From contig BJKQ01000028.1 of the NCBI GenBank assembly GCA_006538405.1, positions 119,976 to 183,975 of the forward strand: 64,000 nt of DNA. Direction: 5' to 3'. The notes below the pieces were generated by a model. That model saw nothing but the letters and a program-made list of their open reading frames with translations. It ran no database searches and was not told the origin of the DNA. This DNA comes from Hansfordia pulvinata (taxonomy: Eukaryota; Ascomycota; Sordariomycetes; Xylariales). Below are positions 12,801 to 25,655 of the stretch, in pieces. Made by a program: the position numbers and the translations under genes. Position 1 is the stretch's first letter. Each line of letters starts with the position of its first letter.

Positions 12801-14782
12801 ATGAGTACTCGTTGTGCCCCCCAAAAAGATGCTTATAATCGTGCTCCGTACGGTACTTGCACAGGAGGCTTCCCCGTACCCGGCTGCCGATGGGTCAGGT
12901 TCCCGAATCCAATGTCTGTCAGTTAGTACTTCATACCTCGGTGTCGGCGCACAGACCGCAGACTTGCGGGTGGCAATGTCCCCTCCAAGAGTCTCGCGGG
13001 GAAAGGGGGCCAGGGGCGTTGTTCCGCGCAGGAAGCTCCGTTTCTGAGGTATCTCACCACAGCGATGATGGAAACTCCAAGCGCGAAGCAACAAGCAACC
13101 GCAAAGGTACTGTCACTGATGAAAGGTTTAGTTGGTAGGAACATATCTGGAGGTTGTTCTCATGAAGCCTCTGAAAAGTCCCATTTTGGGGTCGCATGGC
13201 GGCCCACTCGTTCTACTCATGTACCTCGTAAGAATACACCATCGACGCTGAATCCGTGCAATGCAAGCCAGCCTTCGGGCGGAACTCCATAGAGGCGCCC
13301 CTGCAAGCAGCACGAAGTACTGGGAACTTCACATCGTGTACTACCGGCTCTCATGTGCTTTGATTCCGCCAATTACCTCCTATCCATGCGAGCCGAATAC
13401 CCCCGGCGGAACGAGCAGATACGAGTACCCGGCCTGCGGGCACACAATTGGATGTGGCCGCCTGGCTGGCTGTGGCTTTGACGTGGAGAGTGAAGGAAGC
13501 GCGAGAACGGCAACTTTCGATTCGAGGACAGGTTTCTGTTGGTACCGGGCCAGCCCGTGGATATTTGTATTCTACTCGAATCACGGTTCAACCATATGGC
13601 ATCTGGCGAGCTGCCAGGTCGGCATCGCCACCCCCGTGCAGTGCATGCGTTGAGCATGGCAAGAGGACAGCCACTGACCACGAGTAGAGACTCCAGCGTT
13701 ATGGCTGACCACAGTCCAGCCCTTCCACCACCACCATCACCACCACCTCCGTCCCGGCTCTCGAAGGGGCAGCGCAAATGCCTTGCGAGAAGGTTCCTGG
13801 TGGTGGTGGTGGCAGGTCTCTCGTAGCTTATTGGGGCCAGCCCCCAAGATTTCCTGGTCCGCCGGTGCCCGTAAGTACCCTGTACTCGCACCGGCCACTC
13901 GACAGGCCGGTGCCCCCCTGACTCTGACACTCCCATCAGGGACCCGACCCGTGGCGCCCCGGAAACCCCCTTTTGGGCGGTGGGCATCCGCGGTACCCTT
14001 CCATGCCTGCGGTTAGGAAGCTGGGGCCAGGTTTCCGCGCTAATAACGCTATACCGAAACGCCCGCCCGCCCACATGGATGGATGGGTGAGGTCCTGAGG
14101 AGGAACCTCGAACCTGAGCCACCTACCTGCACCTGCTCCTGCACCTCTCCAGCAAGGGCTGTTCATCTGCACCTGCATCTGCATCCGAAACTCATTGCGC
14201 TTGCGCTTTCCATCCTCACCTCTGGATCGGATCCTTGTTTTCGTCACTTCATCTTGACTTCATCGTCGCCCTTGTCGCCGCCCTCGCCGCCCTCGCCGCC
14301 GCCGTTGCTGCGTCTGCTGCCGCGTGCCCTCCCTTGGCAGCTCTTTTTTGCTTCGCCTGTATCACCACCACCGGGGTGGCAGGCAGACTGGCCAGACGTG
14401 CCCTTGCCCTCTCGCCAGACGGCTCTACCTGAGGGCGAGCATCGGCTTCCGGCCAGCTGATCCAACCCGCCCGCCCGCCCGCCGACACCACGACGGTGAC
14501 ATAGATCCGACGACAACCCCGACGATCCCACCCCGCCCGCCTTGCTACCTCGGAGCTTGGCCCAGCCACCGTCGTCCCTACTCCCCATCTCCCATCTTCT
14601 GCCCCCCGGGGCCCCGACACCACTCGCTCCGGTTCCGTGCCACCGCCCTCACTGCCGCTCTCACCTCCGAGCTCCCGTCTCACCTGCTGGATGGATTGCC
14701 AGTCTTGACCCTCTCACCTCCCCCTTTCCCCTTTACACCATCGCTCCCCATCACCCCCAGTTCGCCAGAAAAGTAATTCTCA
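9810..14782. other. Intergenic region of 5 kb upstream of the class V myosin gene
   Basis: No supported gene. Open frames up to 249 codons (minus strand, 13373-14122) lack any recognisable domain. The region is rich in copies of the ACGAGTAC/GTACTCGT word (10991, 11141, 12038, 12075, 12787, 12803, 13421). It also holds a CT run near 11477-11495, a short TAGG tract near 11789-11803 and a CCGC-type tetranucleotide run near 14465-14485. The last 700 bases are C- and T-rich and grade into the myosin leader. Confidence 0.6.
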
Positions 14783-17700
14783 ATGTCGCACAACTACGAT
14801 GTTGGCACGAGGGTCTGGCAGCCCGACTCTGCTGAGGGCTGGGTTGCCTCTGAGGTTGTCAAGAAGAATGTCGACGGCGACAAGGTCACGCTCGAGTTCA
14901 AGCTCGAAAATGAAGAAGTAAGTCCCTATCCGGGTTCTGTGATCAGCCGCGACCCCAGTGCCTTTGCATCCAGCTTCCCCTTCCCCCCCATCATATCCAG
15001 GCCTGCGAACCGCGACTCGAGATGCTAACTACGGCACTTCGACCTCCAGACCAAGACCGTCGAGCTTTCTCTCGAGGTCATGCAAAAGGGCAAAGATCCC
15101 TCTCTCCCGCCCTTGATGAATCCTACCATGCTCGAAGCCAGCGATGACTTGACGAATTTGTCCCACCTGAACGAACCTGCCGGTATGGTCCCCACCCCCT
15201 CTTGCCGTACAGCTGCGCAAGCTCTCAGCACCGTCGCTCCGCGCGCGACAGGGCAGACTCCCCAGATGCTGGCGCGACATGCAAGCTTACCAACAGTCTT
15301 GTGCCCATACAGTGCTCCAGGCTATCCGTCTGCGTTACGCGCAAAAGGAGATCTACACTTACAGCGGTATCGTTCTGATTGCGACAAACCCCTTTGCCCG
15401 TGTCGACTCGCTCTATGTCCCCGGCATGGTCCAGGTCTACGCAGGCCGGCAAAGAGAGACACAGGCGCCTCACCTCTTCGCTATCGCCGAAGAGGCCTTC
15501 ATGTAAACATGCCTCGAAAATCAGCACGGTCCTGTGCTTCAGTTACTGACTTGTGAACAGGAAAATGGTAAAAGACGGAGGTAATCAGACTGTCGTCGTT
15601 TCCGGCGAGTCTGGTGCTGGAAAGACTGTCAGCGCCAAGTACATCATGCGCTATTTCGCTACAAGAGACTTGCCCGATAACTCGGGCGGCCGTACTACAA
15701 AGGGTGCAGATGCGATGAGCGAGACCGAGGAGCAGATCCTCGCCACGAACCCCATCATGGAAGCTTTTGGTAACGCCAAGACCACAAGAAACGACAACTC
15801 ATCACGATTCGGCAAATACATTGAGATTATGTTCGACAACAAGACCAGCATTATTGGCGCCAGAATTCGCACATACCTGCTCGAGCGTTCTCGACTTGTT
15901 TTCCAGCCTCTCAAGGAGAGGAACTACCACATCTTCTACCAGTTCCTGGCCGGAGCTTCCGATAAGCAACGGCAGGAGCTGAGCCTCTTGCCGGTTGAGC
16001 AGTTTGATTACCTGAATCAAGGCAACGCCCCGGTTATAGATGGTGTCGATGACCAGGCAGAGTTTGCGGCCACCAAGAGCTCTCTTGCCACGATTGGCGT
16101 CTCTGAGGACCAGCAGTCTGGTATTTTCAAGCTCCTGGCAGGTTTGCTGCATCTCGGCAACGTCAAGATCACCGCGTCTAGGAGCGACAGTGTCTTGGCC
16201 CCTGATGAGCCCTCGTTGGTCACTGCTTGCTCGATCCTGGGCATCGAAGCTGCCGATTTCGCCAAATGGACCGTCAAGAAGCAATTGATCACGCGTGGCG
16301 AAAAGATTGTCTCCAACCTTACGCAACAGCAGGCTGTTGTCGTTCGTGACTCTGTCGCCAAGTTCATCTACTCCAGCCTTTTCGATTGGCTTGTGGAGGT
16401 CATCAACAAGAGTCTGGCAGCCGAGGAGGTTCTGAGTCGCGTCACATCGTTTATTGGTGTCCTCGATATCTACGGTTTTGAGCACTTCGCCAAGAACTCG
16501 TTCGAGCAGTTTTGTATCAACTATGCCAACGAGAAGCTGCAGCAGCAGTTCAACTCTCACGTCTTCAGACTCGAGCAAGAGGAATACGTCAGGGAGCAGA
16601 TTGACTGGACTTTCATTGATTTCTCGGACAATCAGCCTTGTATCGATCTGATTGAGGGGAAGCTCGGTATTCTCTCTCTGCTTGACGAGGAGTCGAGATT
16701 GCCCATGGGTGCTGACGACCAGTTTGTCACAAAGCTGCACACCAACTTCGCGGACACCAAGAACAAGTTCTACAAGAAGCCTCGCTTCGGCAAGTCGTCT
16801 TTCACCGTCTGTCACTACGCTGTCGATGTTACGTACGAGTCCGAGGGCTTCATCGAGAAGAACAGAGACACAGTGCCAGATGAGCACATGGAAGTGCTCA
16901 AGGCAGCCAAGAACGACTTCCTTGGCCAGGTCTTGAACGCCGCTTCGGCTGTCCGCGAGAAGGACGTCGCTTCCAGTGGCTCCGCTGTCGCGAAGCCCAC
17001 ACCGGGCCGGAAGATTGGAGTTGCAGTTAATCGCAAGCCGACTCTTGGTGGTATCTTCCGCTCCTCGCTCATTGAGTTGATGGCGACCATTGGCAACACG
17101 AATGTGCACTACATCCGATGCATCAAGCCCAACGAGGCTAAGGTCGCCTGGAAGTTCGAAGGTCCCATGGTGTTGAGTCAGCTGAGAGCCTGTGGTGTCC
17201 TCGAGACTATCCGTATTAGCACTGCTGGTTACCCGGGACGTTGGACCTATGAAGAGTTCGCTCTGCGCTACTATCTGCTCGTGCCTTCGACACAGTGGCA
17301 GACAGAAATACGGCCGTTGGTCAAGGAAATCCTTGCCAAGGCTCTGGGCTCCCTCACAGGAACTGGCAGTGACAACTACCAGCTTGGTCTCACAAAAATC
17401 TTCTTCCGCGCTGGTATGCTGGCGCACCTGGAGAATCTACGCCAGACGCGGATGACTGAGGCCGCCACCATGATCCAGAAGAACCTCAAGGCCAAGTATT
17501 ACCGCCGCAGATACCTGGAGACGCGCGAGTCCATCATCAACCTGCAGTCCCTCATCAGAGCTGCCGCCACTCGGCGCAAAGCTCAGGAGCTACGGACCAA
17601 CAAAGCGGCCACGACGATCCAGAGAGTCTGGAAGGGGCAGAAGCAACGAAAGGAGTTCTTGCGCATCCGTGCCCACCTCGTCCTCGTTCAGTCCGTTGCC

Positions 17701-20023
17701 AAGGGTTATCTTAGGAGAAAGGAGATTCTCGAGACCCGCGTCGGTAACGCTGTCATTCTTATCCAGCGCGTGTGGCGCGCGCGCAGACAACTTCACTCTT
17801 GGAGGAGCTACCGCAAGAAGGTGGTTCTTGTTCAAAGCTTGTGGCGTGGTAAGCGCGCCAGAAAGGGATACAAGAAGGTTCGCGAGGAAGCTCGCGACCT
17901 GAAGCAGATTTCCTACAAGCTGGAGAACAAGGTCGTCGAGCTTACCCAGTCTCTGGGTACGATGAAGACCCAGAACAAGGACCTTCGGAGCCAAGTCGAG
18001 AACTACGAGAGCCAGATCAAATCATGGAAGAATCGGCACAACGCTCTGGAGACGAGGACGAAGGAACTCCAGGCGGAGGCCAACCAGGCCGGTATAGCCG
18101 TCGCCAAACTCCAGGCCATGGAAGAAGACATGAAGAAGCTGCAGCAGAATTTCGACGAATCCACGTCCAGCGTCAAGCGGATGCAAGAGGAGGAGAAAGA
18201 ACTGAAGGAATCACTGCGTCAAGCCAACTCTGAGCTCGAGAGGATACAGACGGAGAAGGCCCATCATGAGAGCGAGAAGACGAGCCTCAGAGAACAGCTG
18301 ACCCAGATGTCCGAGGAATTGGACCTCGCCAAGCGGTCAGCGCCCATCAACGGAGAGGTCCCCAACGGCACAGCTGCTCCTCTCCCGCCCAATGGTCTCA
18401 TCAACCTGGTTTCTTCCAAAAAACCCAAGCGCCGGAGTGCGGGCGCCGAGCCCAGCGGCATGGACCGGTTCAGCGCCGCCTACAACCCGCGTCCAGTGTC
18501 CATGGCTTTCACTGGTGGCCAGCGACAAGCACCTGGTGCGGTCTTTACCCCTGGTGGGGACAGCATCGAGGTCGAGTTGGAGAACTTGCTGGCCGACGAG
18601 GACGGTCTGAACGAAGAGATGACCATGGGTCTGATCAGGAACCTCAAAATCCCGTCGCCGAACACCAACCCGCCTCCGTCCGACAAAGAAGTCCTTTTCC
18701 CGTCTTACCTGATCAATCTGGTCACGTCCGAGATGTGGAACAACGGGTTCGTCAAGGAGTCAGAAAGATTCCTTGCCAACGTCATGCAATCTATCCAGCA
18801 AGAGGTCATGCACTACGATGGCGACGACGCCATCGCCCCCGGCGCGTTCTGGCTTTCCAACGTTCACGAGATGCTCTCCTTCGTATTCCTTGCCGAAGAC
18901 TGGTACGAGGCGCAGAAGACGGACAACTATGAGTATGACCGCCTGCTCGAAATTGTCAAGCATGACCTTGAGAGCTTGGAGTTCAACATATACCACACGT
19001 GGATGAAGATCCTCAAGAAGAAGCTTCAGAAGATGACTATCCCCGCCATCATTGAGTCTCAGTCTCTGCCCGGCTTCGTCACCAGCGAAAGTAACAGATT
19101 CCTGGGCAAGCTGCTACAGTCGAACTCTGCCCCTGCCTACAGCATGGACAACCTTCTGAGTCTTCTGAACAATGTCTTCAGAGCTACCAAGGCCTACTAT
19201 CTTGAGGACTCCATCATCACACAGACGTTTACCGAGCTGCTGCGTCTGGTTGGCGTGACTGCGTTCAACGACCTCCTCATGAGGAGAAACTTCCTCTCCT
19301 GGAAGCGTGGTCTGCAGATCAACTACAACATCACTCGTATTGAGGAATGGTGCAAGAGCCACGACATGCCCGAGGGAACCCTACAACTGGAACATCTGAT
19401 GGTAAGGAGCCGCCCGCCTCCACTCACGAGACGTTTCGAAGCATTACTGACACGGGAATTATAGCAAGCGACGAAGCTTCTGCAGCTCAAGAAGGCAACT
19501 CTGAATGACATTGAGATCATTCAAGACATCTGCTGGATGTAAGTCTCGCGCTTCCCCGATCCGAATCGAACAATAATGCTGACGCTCGCTTGCAGGTTGT
19601 CACCCAATCAAATCCAGAAGCTTCTCAACCAGTACCTCGTTGCCGATTACGAGCAGCCCATCAATGGTGAAATCATGAAGGCTGTGGCTTCGCGTGTCAC
19701 TGAGAAGAGCGACGTCCTTCTCCTCCAAGCCGTGGATATGGACGACAGTGGCCCCTACGAGATTGCTGAGCCACGTGCAATCACCGCTCTCGAGACGTAC
19801 ACACCTTCATGTAAGCATCCGCTCATCTCCACGCCACCGCACGCCCGAGCATCACTGACAGACTTACCTCCCAGGGCTGCAAACCCCTCGGCTCAAGCGT
19901 CTTGCCGAGATAGTGTCCGCACAAGCCATTGCACAGCAAGAAAAGTTCGACACCGACGACTACGATGGCAACGGTGCGGAGCCATTCAACGAGGAAGACG
20001 AGGTTGAGGCGGAGGATGCTTAG
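14783..20023 (+). CDS. myo2: Class V myosin heavy chain
   Basis: An actin-based motor that carries secretory vesicles and organelles to growing hyphal tips. Seven exons close in frame: 14783-14917, 15050-15182, 15313-15502, 15561-19401, 19465-19538, 19596-19810 and 19875-20023, giving 1578 aa, typical of fungal myosin V. A short SH3-like N-terminus (GTRVWQPDSAEGW) precedes the motor. The P-loop GESGAGKT is at about 168-175, switch I NDNSSRFGKY at about 230-239 and switch II DIYGFE at about 455-460. The neck, about 785-925, has a series of IQ motifs (ATMIQKNLKAKYYRRRY, TTIQRVWKGQKQRKEF and others) for calmodulin-like light chains. A coiled coil follows at about 930-1070, then the C-terminal cargo-binding DIL domain. 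The tail ends in an acidic stretch. One very long exon 4 encodes most of the protein. Introns 5 and 6 leave DICWML and YTPSWLQ intact, which supports the junctions. Confidence 0.97.
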
Positions 20024-21128
20024 GGAAGTGCCCTATTTGCGCGGCTCGGTAATCACCCCCTGGGCATGCTGCAAATTGTCTGATTCCTACGTCGAGGCTA
20101 TGGCGACAGGCGGACAGGAGGGAATGGGGAGTCCTGGGTGATGAGCAGAGAGGGACTGCGAGACGAGTGACGACGGCTTTCCTATGCTACGCTATAATGA
20201 GCTTGGTTGATGACGTCAATGGATATTAGAAGACGACTCGAACTCGAAGACTCACGCAGGTCATGGAGAGAGGCGTTTGAAACTTGATTGTTTTCTACCC
20301 CAGTGTATTAGAGAGAAAGGCGAGAAGGTATCATGTAGCATCTGACCATATGGCTGTACATGCTGGCAGCAATTCCGGGGCCGCGAGACGTTCCCGTTGC
20401 CCAATTCGATGACCAACACTGTCCGACTGCACACGGAAATGTTCTCTCACTTACTTGCAGTTAAAATAGTGACGGGCTTGATAAGCTCGCCGGTGGGGTG
20501 ATTTTTTGGTGATTTTTTCACGGGTGGATGTCAGCTTGGGACGACTGGCGTCATTCTGTGAAAATCGTACAGCGCTCACAGTACGCGCTTAGGCCTCCTG
20601 GGCGAGACTCGGTGGGGTGTCGGACTCTGGCCTGTTTGACCTCTTTTTACAATTTTCCTTCCATGGTTGACAGGGGGAAAGCGGCAGCAGCCGCGGCGGC
20701 AGGCACGGCGGTTTAGCCAGTCTTTCCCCTTGCTGGAGGCACGTGACTCGGCCTGTTTTTAGCCTGTCCTACTAGGGAATTTGCTGGGCCGGGCTGGTTG
20801 ACAGTGAGTGAGCCCTGTAAAAGGCGTGCCTGAATTTTCGCGCCCCCCCCACTCGGCAAGGCAGCGCTTCCGGTTGTTAGCGGCATGAGGAACCAGAGCG
20901 CACCTGCTCTGCTGTAACGGCGAGCCCACATCTCGTACCTGCCTTGCTTGGCCTGGCTTTTCTGGATACGACGGGAGAATACCTAACTACCACCCTCACA
21001 GGCTTTTGCTCTTCAGCCTGCATTTACCTGTATTCGGTGAAAGACACTACAAGCAGTGATACGCACGTCCTTTCTGAACAGCCAGGAAGAATTACGTCGC
21101 CCCAAGAAGAGAAGCAAAAAGAGCCAAG
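20024..21128. other. Intergenic region between the myosin and Fap7 genes
   Basis: Holds the 3' flank of the myosin gene and the promoter of the kinase gene at 21129. I see no supported coding region, RNA gene or repeat. A run of seven or more C lies near 20843. Confidence 0.6.
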
Positions 21129-21872
21129 ATGCGCACGTCGCCTAATATCATTGTCACCGGCACCCCAGGTGTTGGCAAGACGAGCCACTGCGAGGCGTTG
21201 GCCGACAAGACTGGCCTGAGGCACGTTTCTGTCAATCAGATCGTCAAGGACAAGGAGTGCCATGAGGGCTGGGACGAGGAGTACCTGAGCTGGGTGGTCG
21301 ACGAGGACAAGGTAATGAAGACGGCCCCCGTTTCTCTCCAAACGCATGGCCGCCGTGAGTGATGCTGATGAACCCGGGCAGCTCCTAGATGCCATGGAAG
21401 AGGACGCAAAGAAGGGGGGTTGCATAATCGACTGGCACGCGTGCGACCTGTTTCCGCAGAGCTGGATTGATCTTGTCGTCGTCCTGCGGGTGGACTCGAC
21501 CACTCTCTACGATCGCCTATCGGCCAGGTGAGTTTTCCGCGCTTTGGATGCCCACAGGAGGAGAGGAAGCCAGCACAGAAGAGGCACAGCCACCGCGAGT
21601 ATGTGGCCAGGCGTATCTGACCCGTCGGCAGGAAATACCCAGAGGCCAAGCTCCAGGAGAACCTCGACTCGGAGATCATGGAGGTGCTCCTACAAGAGGC
21701 TCGGGACTCGTACGACGCCGAGATCATCGTCGAGCTTTCAAGCAACAGCCCCGAGGAAATGGAGAGCAACGTTGAGCGCGTGGGGCAGTGGCTGGAGCAG
21801 TGGAGGAAGGACAATGCCGACAAGGGGAACCAGGACGAGGATGAGAGCGAAGAGGCAGACGGCGCTGCTTGA
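21129..21872 (+). CDS. FAP7: Fap7-type adenylate kinase / ribosome biogenesis ATPase (AK6 family)
   Basis: Fap7/AK6 is a small nuclear NTPase needed for late 18S rRNA maturation in the 40S pathway, working with uS11 (Rps14). Three exons close in frame: 21129-21311, 21382-21527 and 21632-21872, giving 189 aa. The Walker A motif GTPGVGKT is at residues 11-18. VNQIVKDKECHEGWDEEY is the NMP-binding region typical of AK6. IIDWHACDLFPQSWIDLVVV is the diagnostic segment with the DxHxxxxFP signature, and TLYDRLSAR spans intron 2. The C-terminus is Glu/Asp-rich, as in fungal relatives. The nearest upstream gene ends 1.1 kb away and the ITPase gene follows in the same orientation 0.86 kb downstream. 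Confidence 0.93.
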
Positions 21873-22728
21873 GAGCACAGCCCACTCGGCACAAGGCGAA
21901 CAAAGGAAAAAGATACAGAGAAAGTCCGTGTCGGCGAGCTTCAGTGCGACACGAAATCACCCAGGGCTGTGTTAATAGAACCATGTCTCGATTCACAGCA
22001 TGGCAGGGAATCATGCACAAAGCCTCCCTCCATTTTTTTTGCTTCATAGCGATGGTGCTGCTGGGCTGGAGCATGCTGCCTTATCTGGGCTTTCAACCAC
22101 ACTGCCTGCCCGGCGCGCGCGCGCGCTGAGGCCGTAATGCCGCGCTCTGTGTAGTCAAAGACCCAGGGCCACGCGCGTGCGGGACCGTTGCTCGGCCTAA
22201 GTCAGGAAATTCTACAGTCCCTACCAGTGGGCGTACAAGCAGGGGTTTCTGCTGGGCGACCACAGGATTGCGCCGGTGTCGGCGCTCCCACGCGCACGAG
22301 TTCAGGCTGCAATTCATCCGCTCATTGCACGGGATGGGTGAGCAACTAGGCAACTACCTTAAAGATAGGAACTCCAGCCAGCCCAGACAAGTAGCTTCAA
22401 TCTGCGAAAAACAGGTAAGGGGCTGTGGCTTGGGTTCTGCTGCATTATGCTGCAACTAGACCCCGTGATTCGACGTGACGTTTTCTTCCCGGTACACGCG
22501 CCACCGACCCCTCCATCCCGCCCGCCTTCACCTCTTGCTGTGCGCGAGTGCCCCACCATCTCAACCCATATCCGTACCTAACTCATCAACGTACCTCGTA
22601 CTAAGCCCCTCCACCCGTCCGTCACCCTGGGAAATCGACAGCTACGAGTCCAACAACAACAACCGCAACTACTACTACTTCTTCTCCTTCTTCTTTCTCT
22701 ATGACAACAGCAATCGCAGACCACAGCC
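21873..22728. other. Intergenic region between the FAP7 and HAM1 genes
   Basis: Contains the 3' flank of the Fap7 gene and the promoter of the gene at 22729. A short alternating GC tract lies near 22110-22126. The last 150 bases are rich in CAA and CTT trinucleotides, as in many fungal leaders. No gene is supported. Confidence 0.6.
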
Positions 22729-23606
22729 ATGACAACTCCCGTGATTAACTTCATCACCGGCAATGCCAACAAGCTGGCAGAGGTCAACGCGATCCTGGGG
22801 TCCTCTGTCGAGCTGCAGAACCAGGCCATTGACCTGCCTGAGGTCCAGGGCTCCGTTGAGGACGTCACGCGCGAGAAGTGCCGCGCTGCCGCCGCCGTCG
22901 TCAACGGTCCCGTCCTGGTCGAGGATACCTGCCTGTGCTTCAAGGCCCTCAACGACTTGCCGGGCCCCTACATGTGCGCGCATTCGCCCTCCCCCCTCCA
23001 ACAGCAAGAGATTCGTGAAAGAAGCTGGCTGACCGAGTAAAACCTCCGCCAGTAAATGGTTTATGCAATCTATCGGCCACCAGGGCCTGAACAACCTTCT
23101 AGCGGCCTACGACGACAAGTCCGCCCAAGCCGTCTGTACATTTGGCTTCTCTGAGGGCCCAGGCAAGGAGCCTCTCCTCTTCCAAGGGCGCACAGATGTG
23201 AGTTGGCATATAAACGCAACTGCTTCAACCGCTTATGGTGCTGACGCTGTTTAACCAATAGGGCAAGATCGTCCCTGCCAGAGGGCCTACAAATTTCGGT
23301 ACGTGCCGCTCGAGTCTGATGCGACGAGCAACTTCGATAACTCGATGGCTCTCCGTGCTTCTTGCTGTGCGTCTTGGGCAGAGTATAGCTGACTTCTACT
23401 CCCTTCTCCAGGCTGGGATCCGATCTTCGAGTACGAAGGGCAAACGTGAGTTTCCAGGCGCTTCGCACGACACAGACAGATCCACTAACCCCGATAATAG
23501 ATATGCCGAGATGGACAAGACCGAGAAGAATAAGATCTCCCACCGGTACAAGGCCCTTGAGAAGTTGAGAGTGTGGATCGAGGGTGGCATGAAGTCTGCA
23601 GCCTAG
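22729..23606 (+). CDS. HAM1: Inosine triphosphate pyrophosphatase (Ham1/ITPA)
   Basis: Ham1 hydrolyses ITP, XTP and other non-canonical purine triphosphates to monophosphates, keeping them out of nucleic acids. Five exons close in frame: 22729-22973, 23053-23197, 23262-23298, 23412-23445 and 23501-23606, giving 188 aa, the family size. Family blocks are complete and ordered: [12 protein letters not shown] near the N-terminus, [22 protein letters not shown] across intron 1, [14 protein letters not shown] across intron 2, and [17 protein letters not shown] across introns 3 and 4, ending with [12 protein letters not shown]. The fact that each junction restores a conserved block makes the splicing firm. 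The gene is convergent with the C78 peptidase gene, whose end lies 173 bp away. Confidence 0.95.
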
Positions 23607-23779
23607 AGTTGTCAGGAACGGAACATCCTTTGCATAGTCCTCGCAAGGCTCATGAGTTCGTTGCGCTTCTGGTGCTGACGCTCCATCGGCTGCCAGTTCC
23701 TGTCTGATCACAGGTACAGGCGGCCCGAGAGCCTCGGGACCAGACGACACCTAGAAACGGCCGGCCATAGTGCTGTTTC

Positions 23780-25655
23780 TCAAGGGAAATCAAGCCTGTG
23801 CTCACGTCGACATAACCTCCGCGTTAGAGACCATCGGCGCGTTCGGCAGCGGGTTTCTGTCACCCACCTAAGTATTTCAAACTCGTGATATTTCCTGAGG
23901 TATTTCGACCCTCGCCGGTACAGCTTAAGCGCAGCATCAGGGCTATTATGATGGAAAACCCGGTCAATGGATTTAGTGAGGGTGACTGAATCTTGAAACA
24001 TGGGATCGAAGACGATCAGATCTTTTGAGCCATCCGTGCGCCTTTCGAATCCCACAATCGTGAGAGAATGGCCTGTGGACATCATCGAGTTAGATGTGAA
24101 AACGTCTTGTTTCAATGCACGATACGAATGGGAGGAATGCGTCACAAACCTCGATGCTGGAAGTAAATCGGAGGTCGAGTCGTGGACCGTATCTTGCCAT
24201 GCTTTTCGATACTTGAGGCTGACTTGAAGTACTGTTCGATTGACTTGAAAAGCATCGCCTCGGCCACACCAGGACGGGTGTCTTTGAACCCTTCGGCGGT
24301 GCATCTATGCGAGCTACGTCAGCGCCATGATTCGAAAACAGGGCTGCTACCTGGTCCTCGTACGGTATCTGTAAGCTCTGGAACATGGCTTGTGCCTGGT
24401 CCTCGCGTCAGCTGGGAAATGCAAGTCGGCTTCCACGTTGAAAGGATGCGAACGTACCTCGGGCGTGCCAATGTATTTGCGAGTGCCCCTGATCCCGCCC
24501 GTCTCCGTGCGGCCTTGAGGGTTGAATCCATGTCCCATGCGTTTTCAATGATATCCTGAATGCGAAATATGCTGGGGATATCGCCTTTGAAGTCTGCGCG
24601 GCCGGTGTTGCCGGCCCCAGTCATGTACGATGCCAGCATTTGAATGTTGCGGTACCCGCAGAAGCCGCCTGTGCAGCACAGCATCAGCTTCCAAGCCCAG
24701 TTGATATCAAGTCACCAGGCCACGCTTGTCCTACCTTCTCGCTTCAGCTTGGAGATGTGCTGCACGCATGGGCTGCAGAGGTAGGCGGATTTGCTCGTCT
24801 GACTCTGTTGTAGGAGCTGTTTGATGATTGGAATCATGCCTATTATGAAGAGTTCGGTCGGTCAACAGTACGGAAGAAGTGCACTCATCAAGGCAATTGT
24901 TACCTTTGGAACTGACATATCCCTTGCGCTGAAGAAGAGAGACCAGCCACTCCGGCATCTGGTCCTCGTGTGCGTATTTGCCGAGCTCTGCTTTCTGCCC
25001 CAAAAGTCAGCTCGGTTAAGCAAGCTGAAGTCTCTTGCCGTAGCGGGCAGAGGGCCACCCACACCGAGTCGAACTCGCTCTTGAGGAGTTCCAGCGCCCA
25101 GCGTGCTTGTGCTCTGCGGTATGTGCAGGATCTCCCGCCACTTCGCTCTGGCATTGGCATGGTCGCTGGGAGGCAGCGAGGGCAGAGGTCTGGGGTCCTC
25201 GAAGGTGGCCGTATCACACAGTCGGGGCTGTGGGGCATTGTCGTCCCCTTCCTGGTCATGTCCCTGAAGCCCCTCACAAGCATGTAACTCAAGGTGGTCG
25301 CTGAGCTCGGCCGGGGTGACAGCCTCGCCACAGCCGTCGACGGGGCAGTCCACAAAGTATGGACCGGCCAGGTCGTCATGGCTGACGGACGGTCGAGGGT
25401 GCGGGGGGTGCTGGTCGTCGGGAACAAAGGGAGAAGTCCCCTCTGCGTGATGCTCCTCTAGATGCTGCGGTAGGCAGGCAGGCAGGCAGGAAGAGAAGAG
25501 GGAATCAGCGCGGGCCGCGACGGATATTTTGGGTACCAGCTACCCGAGGCCGGAAGAAGGGCAACGGGGTTTTTGAGACTGGTCTGGAAACTCACCAACA
25601 GTATCCGGTAGTCGCTGTCGGCTTTGAAGCCGCAAAACGGGCATTCCAGGGCCAT
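23780..25655 (-). CDS. ZUP1/UFSP-like C78 cysteine peptidase with zinc fingers, apparent frameshift
   Basis: Related to animal ZUP1 (a K63-ubiquitin deubiquitinase), the UFM1 proteases and S. pombe Mug105. Eight exons on the minus strand: 25596-25655, 25063-25464, 24904-24994, 24735-24839, 24458-24668, 24364-24395, 24150-24304 and 23780-24072. An N-terminal C2H2 finger (CPFCGFKADSDYRILL then HLEEHH) and a second CPVDGCG...HLELH finger precede LGKAELGKYAHEDQMPEWL. The catalytic domain has Cys in GGFCGYRNIQM (about C223), His in RGHSLTIVGFE (about H354) and Asp in VFDPMF (about D375). Within exon 5 the frame breaks at about 24528: AWDM and GFNPQGRTETGG are both family-like but one base out of phase. 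Restoring one G makes all eight exons close (449 aa). The exact C-terminus beyond EILR is uncertain. Family assignment is firm; whether the gene is intact is not. Confidence 0.85.

Noticed and set aside
13373..14122. 249-codon minus-strand open frame upstream of the myosin gene
   Set aside because: Low-complexity Gly/Arg translation crossing simple repeats; no domain and no splice pattern suggesting a gene.
15802..17427. 541-codon minus-strand open frame
   Set aside because: It lies entirely antisense to the myosin motor exon. Strong third-position C/G bias in the real gene keeps this antisense frame free of stops; its translation shows no family resemblance.
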